Below are positions 52,305-61,198 of a stretch of 64,000 bases of DNA, piece by piece (the stretch's first letter is position 1; each line of letters opens with the position of its first letter). The stretch comes from Cupriavidus pauculus (GTDB lineage Bacteria; Pseudomonadota; Gammaproteobacteria; Burkholderiales; Burkholderiaceae). The position numbers and the translations under genes were made by a program. A model generated the notes under the pieces. It was given only the letters and a program-made list of their open reading frames with translations. It was not told the origin of the DNA and made no database searches. The DNA is taken from contig NZ_PJRP01000004.1 in the NCBI RefSeq assembly GCF_002858765.1, forward strand, positions 193,415-257,414, in the 5' to 3' direction.

Positions 52305-55300
52305 ATGTCTGCCACTCCGCTACCCCCCAGCCATTCCGAGATCCATCTTCTGCGACACCACCAACGCTGGCTATTGGTCGCCGGCGGCGGCTTGCTCACG
52401 CTGGCCCTGGCCGTGGCGATGGGGATCGCCATCTGGACTGACATCCGCGATTACATCGGGGAAGGGCGCACCGCCTACAGCGCCAGCAAGGCGATGCTTG
52501 TGCAGGAGATGCACAGGCGCCAGGCCGCCATGCACAGCAACGTCGTCCGGGCCGAGTTGGTCTGGGCAGCCACCGACCAGACGCGGCGGACCGACGATTT
52601 CAAGCAGGGTCTGTTGCTGTCGCGTCGTGACCCGGCGTTGGTAGAGCAACTCGTGCTCGGCGTCGTTTCGCCGACGCAACCCGCCGACCGTTTCGCGCGG
52701 TATCTCGCATTTAGCGAAAGGCTGGCGTACACGATGACGGCAAACGCGCGGGAGTACGGCATGCCGTTTGCGGGGTACTTTATCAACCCGCAGCATTCTT
52801 TTGTGTCCATGGCCTGGCCGCAGTCGGGGTGGGCACAGTCCGGATTGCCGTCAACTGCCCCAGCACGGGCGGGCGATATCGTTGCCGTCATGCGCCGGCT
52901 ATCCGTTGATATGCAAGGGTTGCACCGGCGCGCGGCTGAGGCGCGATCGCGGGGAGACCGTCCGATAGTTTGGGATGGGCCGTTTGACGATCTCCTCAGC
53001 GGCCAGCGTGCCGTCAAACTGGTGGCACCCGCTTTCGATCGCGGGCAGATGTTTGGCATTTTCGTAAGCAGTGTTCCCGTAGCACAGATTGCGGGCTGGC
53101 TTCACGCAGGCAGCCACGACGGCAGCTTCATGGTGTTCGACGCGTCAGGCGGTCTGCTGGGTAGCGCCGCAGGCCGTCATGGCGTCGATGCCGGATTGCC
53201 GACGCGGGTGTGGATGTCCGGTGTCTGGAAGGAGCGTCTGGAGTCTTCCGATTATGTCTTTCGCGACGGGGTATTCAGCATCAGCGAGTCGCTGCCCAAC
53301 ACGGATTGGTCTGTCGTCTATGCCTTCTCATGGAAGACAATACTCCTCGCACGCGCAGGTTTTCTCGCCAGTCATATCGCCGGGGCTGCGCTGCTGCTGG
53401 CATTGCTATGGATACTGATCTTTGCGTATCTGCGCAATGTCATGAATCCCCTTTTGCTTCGGTCCCAGGAGGTGTTTGACAGGGAGGCGCTCAATCGCAC
53501 GATCGTCGACGCGGCCCCAAGTGGCTTGTGCCTGATCTCCAAGGAAAGCGGCCAAGTGCTGCTGGGCAACCGCGCGCTTGCCGTCTACGCCTGCAAGGAT
53601 CGGCCGATAGAGCGCAAACTCCTGGACCTGGGCGGCGGCGCGTCATGCGAACGCCAGTCCGATGCTGGGCGAGTTGGCCAGGCGCAAGAATTGACGGTCA
53701 CAACCGTAACGGGCGAAGTGCGACATCTACTAGTCAACGCGGTCCACACGCGTTTTTTGTCTGAAGCGGCATTGCTTTGCAGTGTGACGGACATTACCGA
53801 GCACAAGCAATTGGAAGAGAGTCTGGTGCAGGCGCGCCGCACCGCCGAGATGGCCAGCCGCGCGACATCGACATTCCTGGCGACAATGAGCCACGAAATC
53901 AGAACGCCGTTGAACGGTATGCTGGGCAATCTCGAGTTGCTGGGTCACTCTTCACTCGATGCGTTGCAGCGAGATCGGCTCGCTACCATTGATCGCTCTT
54001 CGCGGGTGCTGCTCGAACTCGTGGGCGATATTCTCGATTACTCGAAGATCGCTGCAGGACAACTGCAACTCGAGCGCGTGCGCTTCGACCTTATCGAACT
54101 GCTTGAAGAGACCCTCTCCATGCTGCTGCCGGCTGCACGTGAGAAAGCGCTCAAGGTGGACTACGAGATTGGGCGACATGTGGCCCGGCACTACATCGGG
54201 GATCCTGTGCGCGTGCGACAGATCCTTGCGAACCTGCTGAGTAACGCTGTGAAATTCACGGAGGCAGGCCATGTCATGGTCGGCTTGCGCGTGGATTCTC
54301 CCCACCCTTCAGGTCTGCCGGTGGTTGTCCTGAACGTATCGGATACCGGTATCGGTATTCCGGCTTCCTTGCAGACAAAGCTATTTCATCCGTTCGAGCA
54401 GGGTGACCCCTCAATGACCCGGCGGTATGGCGGCACGGGCCTGGGTTTGGCGTTGTGCCACCGGCTTTGTCAGGCGATGGGTGGGTCCATTGAGCTGGAA
54501 AGTCAACCGGATCACGGTACGTCTATCGTTGTATCGCTGCCGCTTGACGTGGCAGGCGACGGGGAACTCGTAGAGCGGTTGCCGTCGATCGACATTGGCA
54601 TCGCCTGCGAGGATCCGCTGTGGCGCGCCCATCTGCAGGGTCATATCAATTCGTGGGGGCCTATATGCCGTGCCCTCCCTGCAATGCAGGCAGCGCACGC
54701 CCACGGGCCAGCCCTGATGGTGATCGATCGTGGCTCGCTCAACATCAGCGAAGCCGAATCCAGTCCGGAGCATCCAACGTCTCGAATATTGCTGTTGGAC
54801 AACGGACCGCGTGAGCCGCTCGTTCAGGGCGGAGACATTCTGGTCTCGCGTTATGCCCTGGCTGGGTTGTATCAGGCCATACGGCTTGCGCAGGCGTCGA
54901 CGACGCAGTTGGAGGCTCCGGATGTGTCGCGGGCACCCGATATTCCGGCCGCGCTTCGGCGCTTCGATGCGCCATCCAACCCGGAAGACATCCGCGTGTT
55001 GGTCGTCGAGGATCACCCCGTGAATCGTGTGTTGCTTGGGAATCAGCTTGAAATGCTTGGTGTCACGCCCGTACTCGCCGCAGACGCCCGTGAAGCGTTG
55101 CAGTATTTCGCCCAAGGGGCGTTCGACGTGATGCTGACCGACCTTTCCATGCCGGACATAGACGGCTACATGTTGGCGAAGATGCTGCGCGCACAGGGCG
55201 CGACGTTGCCCATCATCGCTGTGACGGCGCACGCGTCCCGGGAGCACACAGCGCAGTGCAAAGACGTGGGGATCGATGATGTGTTGGTGAAACCCGTCGC

Positions 55301-55688
55301 GTTGCAATTGCTCGCGCGCGCCATTGAGCGCTGCACGGGCGGCCAAAGCAAAGCGCTGCGAAGACGCCCGACTTCGGACGGGCAGGACACGTCGGGACGT
55401 GTCTTGCCGCTGCTAAAGGCAACGACAGAAGCCTCTTTGTCAAAACTGCGATCGAGTTCGTTGCCTCGGGACCTGGAGCGTGTCCTAAGTGAGTTGCATT
55501 CCATCAAGGGGGCTTTCGCGATGCAAGGGCAAGAGGACGTTGTTCGCGCGTGCCAGGATCTGGAGAACGCGTGCCGGGCGCGAACGATGGTTGGGTTTGA
55601 CCAGCGTATCGCTGCCTTGCAATCACTCGTGGCGAACGCTATGGAGCGACTTCGCCAACAGTCACACGAAAATCCGTCGTGCTGCTGA
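52305..55688 (+). CDS. Hybrid sensor histidine kinase with receiver and Hpt domains (BvgS/EvgS-like architecture)
   Basis: A 1127-residue tripartite phosphorelay sensor. A transmembrane helix is at about 20-44, a large periplasmic region at about 45-345, a second helix at about 350-380, then a PAS-like region (about 395-500, RTIVDAAPSGLCLISKESGQ). HisKA has the phospho-His H530 in FLATMSHEIRTPLNG. HATPase motifs include ILANLLSNAVKF, DTGIGIP and GGTGLGLAL. A degenerate second receiver may lie at about 750-870. The intact receiver has D946 in VMLTDLSMPDIDGY, and Hpt has H1065 in LSELHSIKGAF. It should pass phosphate His-Asp-His to a separate response regulator, which is not present here. It lies 1.2 kb before the cqsA-type gene. 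Confidence 0.93.
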   Translation: MSATPLPPSHSEIHLLRHHQRWLLVAGGGLLTLALAVAMGIAIWTDIRDYIGEGRTAYSASKAMLVQEMHRRQAAMHSNVVRAELVWAATDQTRRTDDFKQGLLLSRRDPALVEQLVLGVVSPTQPADRFARYLAFSERLAYTMTANAREYGMPFAGYFINPQHSFVSMAWPQSGWAQSGLPSTAPARAGDIVAVMRRLSVDMQGLHRRAAEARSRGDRPIVWDGPFDDLLSGQRAVKLVAPAFDRGQMFGIFVSSVPVAQIAGWLHAGSHDGSFMVFDASGGLLGSAAGRHGVDAGLPTRVWMSGVWKERLESSDYVFRDGVFSISESLPNTDWSVVYAFSWKTILLARAGFLASHIAGAALLLALLWILIFAYLRNVMNPLLLRSQEVFDREALNRTIVDAAPSGLCLISKESGQVLLGNRALAVYACKDRPIERKLLDLGGGASCERQSDAGRVGQAQELTVTTVTGEVRHLLVNAVHTRFLSEAALLCSVTDITEHKQLEESLVQARRTAEMASRATSTFLATMSHEIRTPLNGMLGNLELLGHSSLDALQRDRLATIDRSSRVLLELVGDILDYSKIAAGQLQLERVRFDLIELLEETLSMLLPAAREKALKVDYEIGRHVARHYIGDPVRVRQILANLLSNAVKFTEAGHVMVGLRVDSPHPSGLPVVVLNVSDTGIGIPASLQTKLFHPFEQGDPSMTRRYGGTGLGLALCHRLCQAMGGSIELESQPDHGTSIVVSLPLDVAGDGELVERLPSIDIGIACEDPLWRAHLQGHINSWGPICRALPAMQAAHAHGPALMVIDRGSLNISEAESSPEHPTSRILLLDNGPREPLVQGGDILVSRYALAGLYQAIRLAQASTTQLEAPDVSRAPDIPAALRRFDAPSNPEDIRVLVVEDHPVNRVLLGNQLEMLGVTPVLAADAREALQYFAQGAFDVMLTDLSMPDIDGYMLAKMLRAQGATLPIIAVTAHASREHTAQCKDVGIDDVLVKPVALQLLARAIERCTGGQSKALRRRPTSDGQDTSGRVLPLLKATTEASLSKLRSSSLPRDLERVLSELHSIKGAFAMQGQEDVVRACQDLENACRARTMVGFDQRIAALQSLVANAMERLRQQSHENPSCC

Positions 55689-56085
55689 CGCGCGGGGAGA
55701 TGTCTCCTTTTTAAAAGTGATGTATAAATAACATAAATGCGAGGTCTTTGTGTCTTTCCAATAGAAACCCTGTAAAAACAGCGGGTTAGTCTAATGCTCG
55801 GGCTGTTTGAATCGAGTCTGGATCATCCTTAGAAGGGGGTTGGGCTAGGTATTTGAGTGCTATCAGCTTTCCGGATTTCGTATAAAAGACAATTAACCGC
55901 CGGCGCTTTGGTGCATCATTCTTGATGTTTGTGCCTAACGATGCACGTTGATGTGCCAGTCAGCTTGCAGAGCATTGTCCGGATACGGGGTGCAATCCGT
56001 CCTGCGTACCTATCCGCCTTTTGGAGGGCATCCGAGCCGACGCCTTTGTGCGTTAAGAGGGCGCAGCCTCATCATTGCTTTCGCC
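55689..56085 (+). other. AT-rich intergenic stretch
   Basis: About 400 bases, clearly more AT-rich than its surroundings (for example TTTTTAAAAGTGATGTATAAA near 55709). A short hairpin AACCC/GGGTT lies near 55766-55787. No gene is seen. It may contain the kinase terminator and the promoter for the small downstream gene. Confidence 0.45.
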
Positions 56086-56364
56086 ATGCCCAAAATAATG
56101 CTCTCGGCCGAGCAGGCCTCCAGACTGCTTCCACGTCGCAGGAAGATCCACACCTTTGTCCGAGTTTTTGGTTGGCTGGGCGGCTATGTTGAGCGCGAGC
56201 GTCTACTCAAGGTGTTCAGCGCTGCGAGTAGCGTGGAGCTTTGTCTTGAGGCCGCGTGTTTCGATCATCTTCTGGTTGTGCAGCTCGATGGCGCAAGAAC
56301 ATACATCGAGACGAATCCCAAAGCCGTAGCCAAACTTGGCGTATTGCCAGGCGCAACAGCCTAG
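56086..56364 (+). CDS. Small conserved-looking protein of unknown function
   Basis: A 92-residue protein. MPKIMLSAEQASRLLPRRRK is followed by IHTFVRVFGWLGGYVERERL and AASSVELCLEAACFDHLLVV. The pattern, a short N-terminal helix (SAEQA) then an RKIHTF strand and a final strand ARTYIETNPKA, resembles small proteins found in plasmids and phages that I cannot name. The start at 56086 is preferred to an earlier one at 55948. It lies between the hybrid kinase and the quorum-sensing pair. Confidence 0.6.
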   Translation: MPKIMLSAEQASRLLPRRRKIHTFVRVFGWLGGYVERERLLKVFSAASSVELCLEAACFDHLLVVQLDGARTYIETNPKAVAKLGVLPGATA

Positions 56365-56861
56365 GTCTGCCTGATCTCGTCCTGGGATCATTGCGCACCC
56401 CTCCCGCCGCGGCAGTCATCGCCATTTCCTAACAACAGGCAATCATGCCGGGTGGGCCGACAAGGGTTGCGTTTGCAGTGCGCACGATTACGCAAATCTG
56501 CTAACAGGTTCTGCCATGTTGCCCTCAGGATAGGCGCTGGCATGACTTTCTCATGCCAGATGCGGTCGATTTTGGGTATCTGGCAATAGCGCGGGCGTTC
56601 CGTATCAGCGTCGAATAGAGGTCGCAAACGCTCATGCATGGCAGTGCCGTTCTGCGAACGAGGTCGGAGGAGTGCAGGCATGCCGGTGCCGTCAGCGCAA
56701 ACGCATGGCGCGCGAGTTTTTGGCGTTCGCGACAGGCTTTGGCTTAGCCTACGGTTGTCGTGTCCCTGCAATCCAATGCGGGCGGCGTCCCGCTGCACCG
56801 CTCAAGCTTTCGAGTCATTCCCTTTTTTGATTTTGGCGCTCATTTCTTTGGAGGAAAACCG
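56365..56861 (+). other. Upstream region of the cqsA-type gene
   Basis: About 500 bases. A 137-codon minus-strand frame (56388-56798) is open but rich in Arg, Cys and Pro and unrecognised, so it is not annotated. The region should contain the promoter of the quorum-sensing pair. No clear sigma-54 or sigma-70 site is convincing. Confidence 0.4.
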
Positions 56862-58139
56862 ATGTCGCCCGCCAATCTTCATTCCCAACCGACAAAATCT
56901 GTCAGTCGCATTCAGTCTGCGCCGTTACCGGCCTGGATCTCGGATCGGATGGCGACCCATTTCGTCGACAGAATGGAAAACCTTTGGGGAGGCGATCACC
57001 TGCTGCACGGTCGCGTCCCGGGGCCCGATGCCTTGCACCTGAGCAGTAACGACTATCTATGCCTGTTGGGGGAGTCGGCGCTGGTCCAGGCGCAGGCGCG
57101 GGCGCTACTCAACGAGGCGCCAGAACTGCTGATGTCGTCGGTGTTTCGGCATGGTGACACGCCCCAACAGCAGCTCGAACGCAAGCTCGCCACGCTCATG
57201 CAGGCAGAAGATGGCCTGATCGCCCAGTCAGGATGGGCGGCGAACGTCGGGTTGGTGCAATGTATTGCAGGGCCGGGGGTGCCTGTCTACATCGACATGA
57301 ACGGTCATGCCTCCCTGTGGGAAGGCATCAGCGCGGCGGGGGCACAGGCCGTGCCAGTCCGCCACAACGACTTCGCTCACGCCGCACGTCAGATCGAGCG
57401 GATAGGTCCGGGCGTCATCCTCGTGGATTCTGTCTATAGCACCACGGGCAGCGTGGCGCCGCTGGAAGCGTACGTCCAGATGGCGGAATCGACGGGCAGC
57501 GTTTTGGTGGTGGATGAGTCACATTCACTGGGCACGCATGGCCCGGCGGGCGGTGGGCTTGTCCCGGCGCTCGGGCTCTCCGAACGGGTGCATTTCCGGA
57601 CGGCGTCGCTGGCCAAGGCATTCGCCGGCCGCGCCGGGTTCGTGGCCTGTTCGACCAGATTCAAGGAATTCTTTGCGGTGGAGGCGCGTCCGGCCATTTT
57701 CAGCTCCGGTCTGCTGCGCCATGAAATCGCCTGGTTCGATGCCGCGACGGATTTCATTGCGCGCGCAGACGATCGCAGGGAGCGCCTGCATGCCATCACC
57801 CGGACCACGCGCGCGGCCATCGCAGAGCTTGGCTACAACATCAGCGACGGGAGTGAGCAGATTATCGGGTTGGAGGCCGGCACGGAACCCCAGGTCATGG
57901 TTCTGCGCAACGCACTGCAGCGGCATGGCATCTTCGGTGCCGTTTTTTGCTCGCCTGCTACCCCCAAGAATAGGGCATTGATGCGCCTTACGCTGCATGC
58001 GAAACTCACTCCCTCCGACATAGACCGGCTGATCGACGTTCTCGCGAAGATTCGGGACGAAGTCAGGCTGGCGGAGTGGTCATCGACGCGCCGCGCGCAT
58101 CGCGGCCATACCCGTTCACCAGGCGACACAGCGCCATAA
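56862..58139 (+). CDS. cqsA: Alpha-hydroxyketone autoinducer synthase (CqsA/LqsA/JqsA family)
   Basis: A 425-residue PLP-dependent acyl-CoA transferase of the 8-amino-7-oxononanoate-synthase group, specialised in Vibrio, Legionella and Janthinobacterium for making CAI-1/LAI-1-type alpha-hydroxyketone (or amino-ketone) signals. It begins with the CqsA-type stretch PLPAWISDRMATHFVDRMEN and LHLSSNDYLCLLG. PLP contacts are H149, D218 and H221 (VVDESHSLGTHG) and K252 (SLAKAFAGRAGF). GGAGGA lies 6 bases before the ATG, an unusually strong site. A CqsS-type kinase gene follows after 23 bases, which supports a signalling rather than a biotin role; no biotin genes are nearby. Confidence 0.9.
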   Translation: MSPANLHSQPTKSVSRIQSAPLPAWISDRMATHFVDRMENLWGGDHLLHGRVPGPDALHLSSNDYLCLLGESALVQAQARALLNEAPELLMSSVFRHGDTPQQQLERKLATLMQAEDGLIAQSGWAANVGLVQCIAGPGVPVYIDMNGHASLWEGISAAGAQAVPVRHNDFAHAARQIERIGPGVILVDSVYSTTGSVAPLEAYVQMAESTGSVLVVDESHSLGTHGPAGGGLVPALGLSERVHFRTASLAKAFAGRAGFVACSTRFKEFFAVEARPAIFSSGLLRHEIAWFDAATDFIARADDRRERLHAITRTTRAAIAELGYNISDGSEQIIGLEAGTEPQVMVLRNALQRHGIFGAVFCSPATPKNRALMRLTLHAKLTPSDIDRLIDVLAKIRDEVRLAEWSSTRRAHRGHTRSPGDTAP

Positions 58140-58162
58140 TCTTGCAGGGGTCAGACGCTCAG

Positions 58163-59467
58163 ATGGAAGCCACGCAAGAGCAATCAGGGGGCGAATCGTT
58201 GTGGATTCGACTCGTCAAGGATGCCCGGCGTGCCGTATTTGAGACGGCCTCCAGGACTACCTTGCTCGACGAGGAAAGCGTCGTGCGCCTGCGTCGCATC
58301 CAGATGGTGGGCGCGCTCGGGGTCATTGGCCATCCGCTTTACTACGTCATCTGGTCCTATGTCTTTCCCCAGGCTTACGAAAACCTGTGGCTGCGACTGA
58401 TTTGCACGGCGCTGTTCGTGCCGCTGTTGTTCGCTTCTGCACTGTCGCACAAGCGATGGCTGCCGACCTATGCGCTATTTGCCATCACCGTCGGGATGCC
58501 ATTCGCTTTTATCTTCTTTTACCTGGAGAACCACGGCTCTCTGGTGTGGGCAGAGTCGGTCATCATCGCCGTAGTGGTCCTCTACCACTTTAGTTCGGCG
58601 TTTGCGACGATTGCCTTACTCTCGGGAGCGGCCGGCGCATTTGCCTTGTTTGTGGTCGCCGGTCATTCCATTGCAGGCATTCCCTGGCAGTCGTTGCTTT
58701 TGCAGTTGCCGATCATTGCCTTCGTCATCGCCGTGCTCGTCGTGATCAAGTTGGATCGCCAGTTGCTGGTCGAAGAAAAGCGACGAGGGATGGCCGTCGC
58801 CCTGGCAACGGTCGCCCACGAATTGCGTACGCCCCTGACGAGTCTGACGATGACCGCTGCGGGACTCAAAAGCAGGTTGCCGGCGGCGCTGGACCCACAG
58901 GCCACGCATCGTGAGGGGATTCTGCAGGCCATTGGCCGTTTGCAGGCCGATCTCGCGCATGTCAGCAGCAGCATCGATTTGCTGGTGGCGAACTCCAAGG
59001 ACCCCGCGGCGGCCAAGCAGGAGGTGTTCGACCTGGTGCACGCTGTCCGCGAAAGTATTGACCGGTTTCCGTTCGACCCTGCGCATCAGGATATCGTCAC
59101 GATCGACGCGTCGGCACCGCTGCACGTGCTAGGTAACGCCCAACTGTTCGAGTTGGTCATCACCAATCTGACCAAGAATGCGCTCGAGGCGATCAAGCGC
59201 GCAGGCAAGGGCAAGATTCTGATCCGATGTGAGATGCGAGGCAGCGACGTTTATGTCTTGTTCCGGGACACGGGGCCAGGGGTCCCTGCGCACGTTTTGG
59301 CCCGGATGTTCCAGCCGTTTTTTTCCTATCCCGCGCATCGGGGAACGGGTATCGGCCTGGCGTTTTGCCGGGACGTCTTGCGCAGTTGGGGGGCTTCGAT
59401 TTCCTGCCAGTCCGTGGAACACGAGTTCACCGAATTCGAGCTTCAGTTCCCGAAACACAAGGCTTGA
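58163..59467 (+). CDS. cqsS: CqsS/LqsS-type autoinducer sensor histidine kinase
   Basis: A 434-residue membrane kinase. Six hydrophobic segments lie at about 48-67, 78-95, 102-120, 128-147, 149-167 and 178-196. The first contains GHPLYYVIWSYVFPQAYENL, closely matching the ligand-sensing segment of CqsS. HisKA has H219 in TVAHELRTPLTS; HATPase has NLTKNALEAI, DTGPGVP and GTGIGLAF. There is no receiver domain, so it is LqsS- or JqsS-like rather than V. cholerae CqsS-like. The start at 58163 is 23 bases after cqsA. It should respond to the product of the upstream gene and pass phosphate to an unlinked response regulator. Confidence 0.88.
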   Translation: MEATQEQSGGESLWIRLVKDARRAVFETASRTTLLDEESVVRLRRIQMVGALGVIGHPLYYVIWSYVFPQAYENLWLRLICTALFVPLLFASALSHKRWLPTYALFAITVGMPFAFIFFYLENHGSLVWAESVIIAVVVLYHFSSAFATIALLSGAAGAFALFVVAGHSIAGIPWQSLLLQLPIIAFVIAVLVVIKLDRQLLVEEKRRGMAVALATVAHELRTPLTSLTMTAAGLKSRLPAALDPQATHREGILQAIGRLQADLAHVSSSIDLLVANSKDPAAAKQEVFDLVHAVRESIDRFPFDPAHQDIVTIDASAPLHVLGNAQLFELVITNLTKNALEAIKRAGKGKILIRCEMRGSDVYVLFRDTGPGVPAHVLARMFQPFFSYPAHRGTGIGLAFCRDVLRSWGASISCQSVEHEFTEFELQFPKHKA

Positions 59468-59693
59468 TCTCAGCGGCAATGCGCGGCACGACCCCGACGG
59501 CTGCCAAGACTGATGCGGCGGATGTCCAATAGATTGTCTTGGCGTAACGTTCGCGTCAAACACTGCGTCCCCGAATGCAAGTCCAAAAGAGCGCTGACGT
59601 CTCGAGGGCCAATGGCTGTGTTTGGCTCTGAGAAAGATGGCCAATGCAGCGGCCGAGGGACGTGATATCGACCATGCGCGCCCAGCAGAAGCT

Positions 59694-59721
59694 GTAGTGT
59701 CTCGTCCGGTAGAGACACTAC
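59694..59721. repeat. Perfect 10-bp inverted repeat (hairpin)
   Basis: GTAGTGTCTC (59694-59703) and GAGACACTAC (59712-59721), loop of eight bases. It is about 230 bases after the cqsS stop. There is no T run, so a terminator is possible but not typical. Confidence 0.6.
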
Positions 59722-59894
59722 CCATGCAAACACACAAGTCAGGTCAGTCCGTTGCTATCCGCACCAGTGCAACAAAAACCGCCACTGGTTAGGTGAGCAT
59801 AAAGCGCTTTTATAGGCACATTCACGGCTGGCAGTGCTTGCTTCCCAGGCTCCGAATCCCCACAACAGTCTTGAGCGCCTGGGGCCAGTGATTG

Positions 59895-59923
59895 GTCGTT
59901 ACCCGAAAACTTCGGGTAACGAC
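59895..59923. repeat. Perfect 13-bp inverted repeat (hairpin)
   Basis: GTCGTTACCCGAA (59895-59907) and TTCGGGTAACGAC (59911-59923) with a three-base loop AAC. Very stable in single strand on either strand. No T run follows, so it may be a transcript-end structure, a protein site or a relic of a mobile element end. Confidence 0.7.
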
Positions 59924-60190
59924 GCCGGAACAACGCGCTTCGCAAGCCGGTGCAGCCACTGCTCGTGCCGAGCACGCGGGCGGTCGGCCGTCAGAAAACC
60001 GGTATCAGCTGCGGAGCAGACCGGCCGAGCGGGTTCCGAGGCAGGCGTGACACAAATCGAGCAAGTTATGGTGGAAACAAAAGTTATTGTGATAAGAAGG
60101 CTTATCTTCATAGCATTCATTTTTGCGTGAATCTGCAAGGGCTGGCGCCGCCGTGGCACCAGCCCCCGTGTCGCCGGGATTGCATATCAG

Positions 60191-60240
60191 GGAGAGAAAG
60201 GGAGAGAAAGGGAGAGAAAGGGAGAGAAAGGGAGAGAACG
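60191..60240. repeat. Tandem repeat, five 10-bp units
   Basis: Five copies of GGAGAGAAAG, the last with one change (GGAGAGAACG), from 60191 to 60240. All purine on one strand except the last unit. Such a tract could change copy number by slippage. It lies downstream of the GntR gene, outside coding sequence. Confidence 0.95.
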
Positions 60241-60410
60241 CGCCCGGCGGAACGTTTGCGGTCCGGGCTGTCAGCGTAGACGGGCGCTTACGCGAATACC
60301 ACGCGCAGCGGGGGAGGGGAGGTCGCCCCTGGGGCTTTGGCTTGACTGTGTCGATGCCGAGCGCTAGCGCGTCGCCGAATTACAGCCGTCAGAGGGCCGA
60401 GGCGGGTGCC

Positions 60411-61124
60411 TTAACGATAGTCACCCAGCACGGTGGCGCGGGTGAATTCCTCAATGTTGTCGAGCAGCGCGTCCAATGCGGCGCCGGCAGCGTCGATATC
60501 ACCGCGCGCAATGGCCGAAGCGACTGCCGCATGCAGCTTCGACATGGTGGGCAGGTCCGCGGCCTCCTTGTAGTGCAGATACCAGAAGCGGCGCGACAGG
60601 CCGTGCATCAGTCGCATCGCGCCTTCCGCGAATTCGTTACGGGCCGCCACCAGGCATAGCTCGTTGAATTCGCGATCCGACCGGACGAACGCTACGTCGT
60701 CGCCGTTGCGCGACGATTGCTCGAATTCCTTGGCCAGACGTTTGAAATGGTCGCGCTGCTCGGGCGTGGCCCGGCGCGCTGCGCTTCGGCAGATCAGCCG
60801 TTCCACCTCGCGGCGCGTTTCCAACAGCCGCAACTGCCGCGCGACATCCATCGGTGCAATCAGCAGGCCCCGCTGCGGTAGCACCATCAACAGATGTTCC
60901 CGCGCCAGCCGCTGGATCGCCTCACGGATCGGCGTGCGCCCGATACCCGTCATGTCGCTCAGTTGCAGCTCCGAGATCGAACTGCCAGGGGCCAGCTTCA
61001 GGGTAACGATGGCTTCCTCGATCTGCTCATAGGCGAGGTCGGTCAACTTGCCGCGCTGGACCGCGGTCTCTTCGGTTTCCTGTACGGCCGCGGGACGGGG
61101 TCGGGTAGCGGATTTTGCAGGCAT
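60411..61124 (-). CDS. GntR-family regulator (FCD/FadR-type)
   Basis: A 237-residue regulator. The N-terminal winged helix-turn-helix reads LTDLAYEQIEEAIVTLKLAP, then ELQLSDMTGIGRTPIREAIQ. The FCD effector domain spans about 105-230. In FCD metal sites the first His usually sits in D-x-x-F-H; here it is DREFN, so that ligand is changed, while the later His in MSKLHAAVASAIARGD remains. The start at 61124 was chosen because the 30 residues before it are not helix-turn-helix-like. It is divergent from the hydrolase-dehydrogenase genes and probably binds the shared operators found at both downstream promoters. Confidence 0.91.
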   Translation of the reverse strand: MPAKSATRPRPAAVQETEETAVQRGKLTDLAYEQIEEAIVTLKLAPGSSISELQLSDMTGIGRTPIREAIQRLAREHLLMVLPQRGLLIAPMDVARQLRLLETRREVERLICRSAARRATPEQRDHFKRLAKEFEQSSRNGDDVAFVRSDREFNELCLVAARNEFAEGAMRLMHGLSRRFWYLHYKEAADLPTMSKLHAAVASAIARGDIDAAGAALDALLDNIEEFTRATVLGDYR

Positions 61125-61198
61125 GGCCACGGTTTGAGTGCACGGAATCCCATTGTATATGAGCTGTAGGCAGCTTCTGTGCATGTCGCATTCCGTCC

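Larger units (their letters stand above)
59468..60410 (+). other. Long intergenic region with hairpins and a tandem repeat
   Basis: About 940 bases between the cqsS-type gene and the stop of the convergent GntR gene. It has no supported gene; a frame of 202 codons on the minus strand (59129-59737) overlaps cqsS antisense and is discarded. It holds two perfect long-arm hairpins (59694-59721, 59895-59923), a GATAAG/CTTATC palindrome at 60091-60106 and a 10-bp tandem repeat. Confidence 0.5.

Noticed and set aside
56388..56798. 137-codon minus-strand frame upstream of the cqsA-type gene
   Set aside because: No domain, poor composition, and it would occupy the likely promoter region of the signalling pair.
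59129..59737. 202-codon minus-strand frame at the 3' end of the cqsS-type gene
   Set aside because: Half is antisense to the kinase domain; no recognisable protein features.
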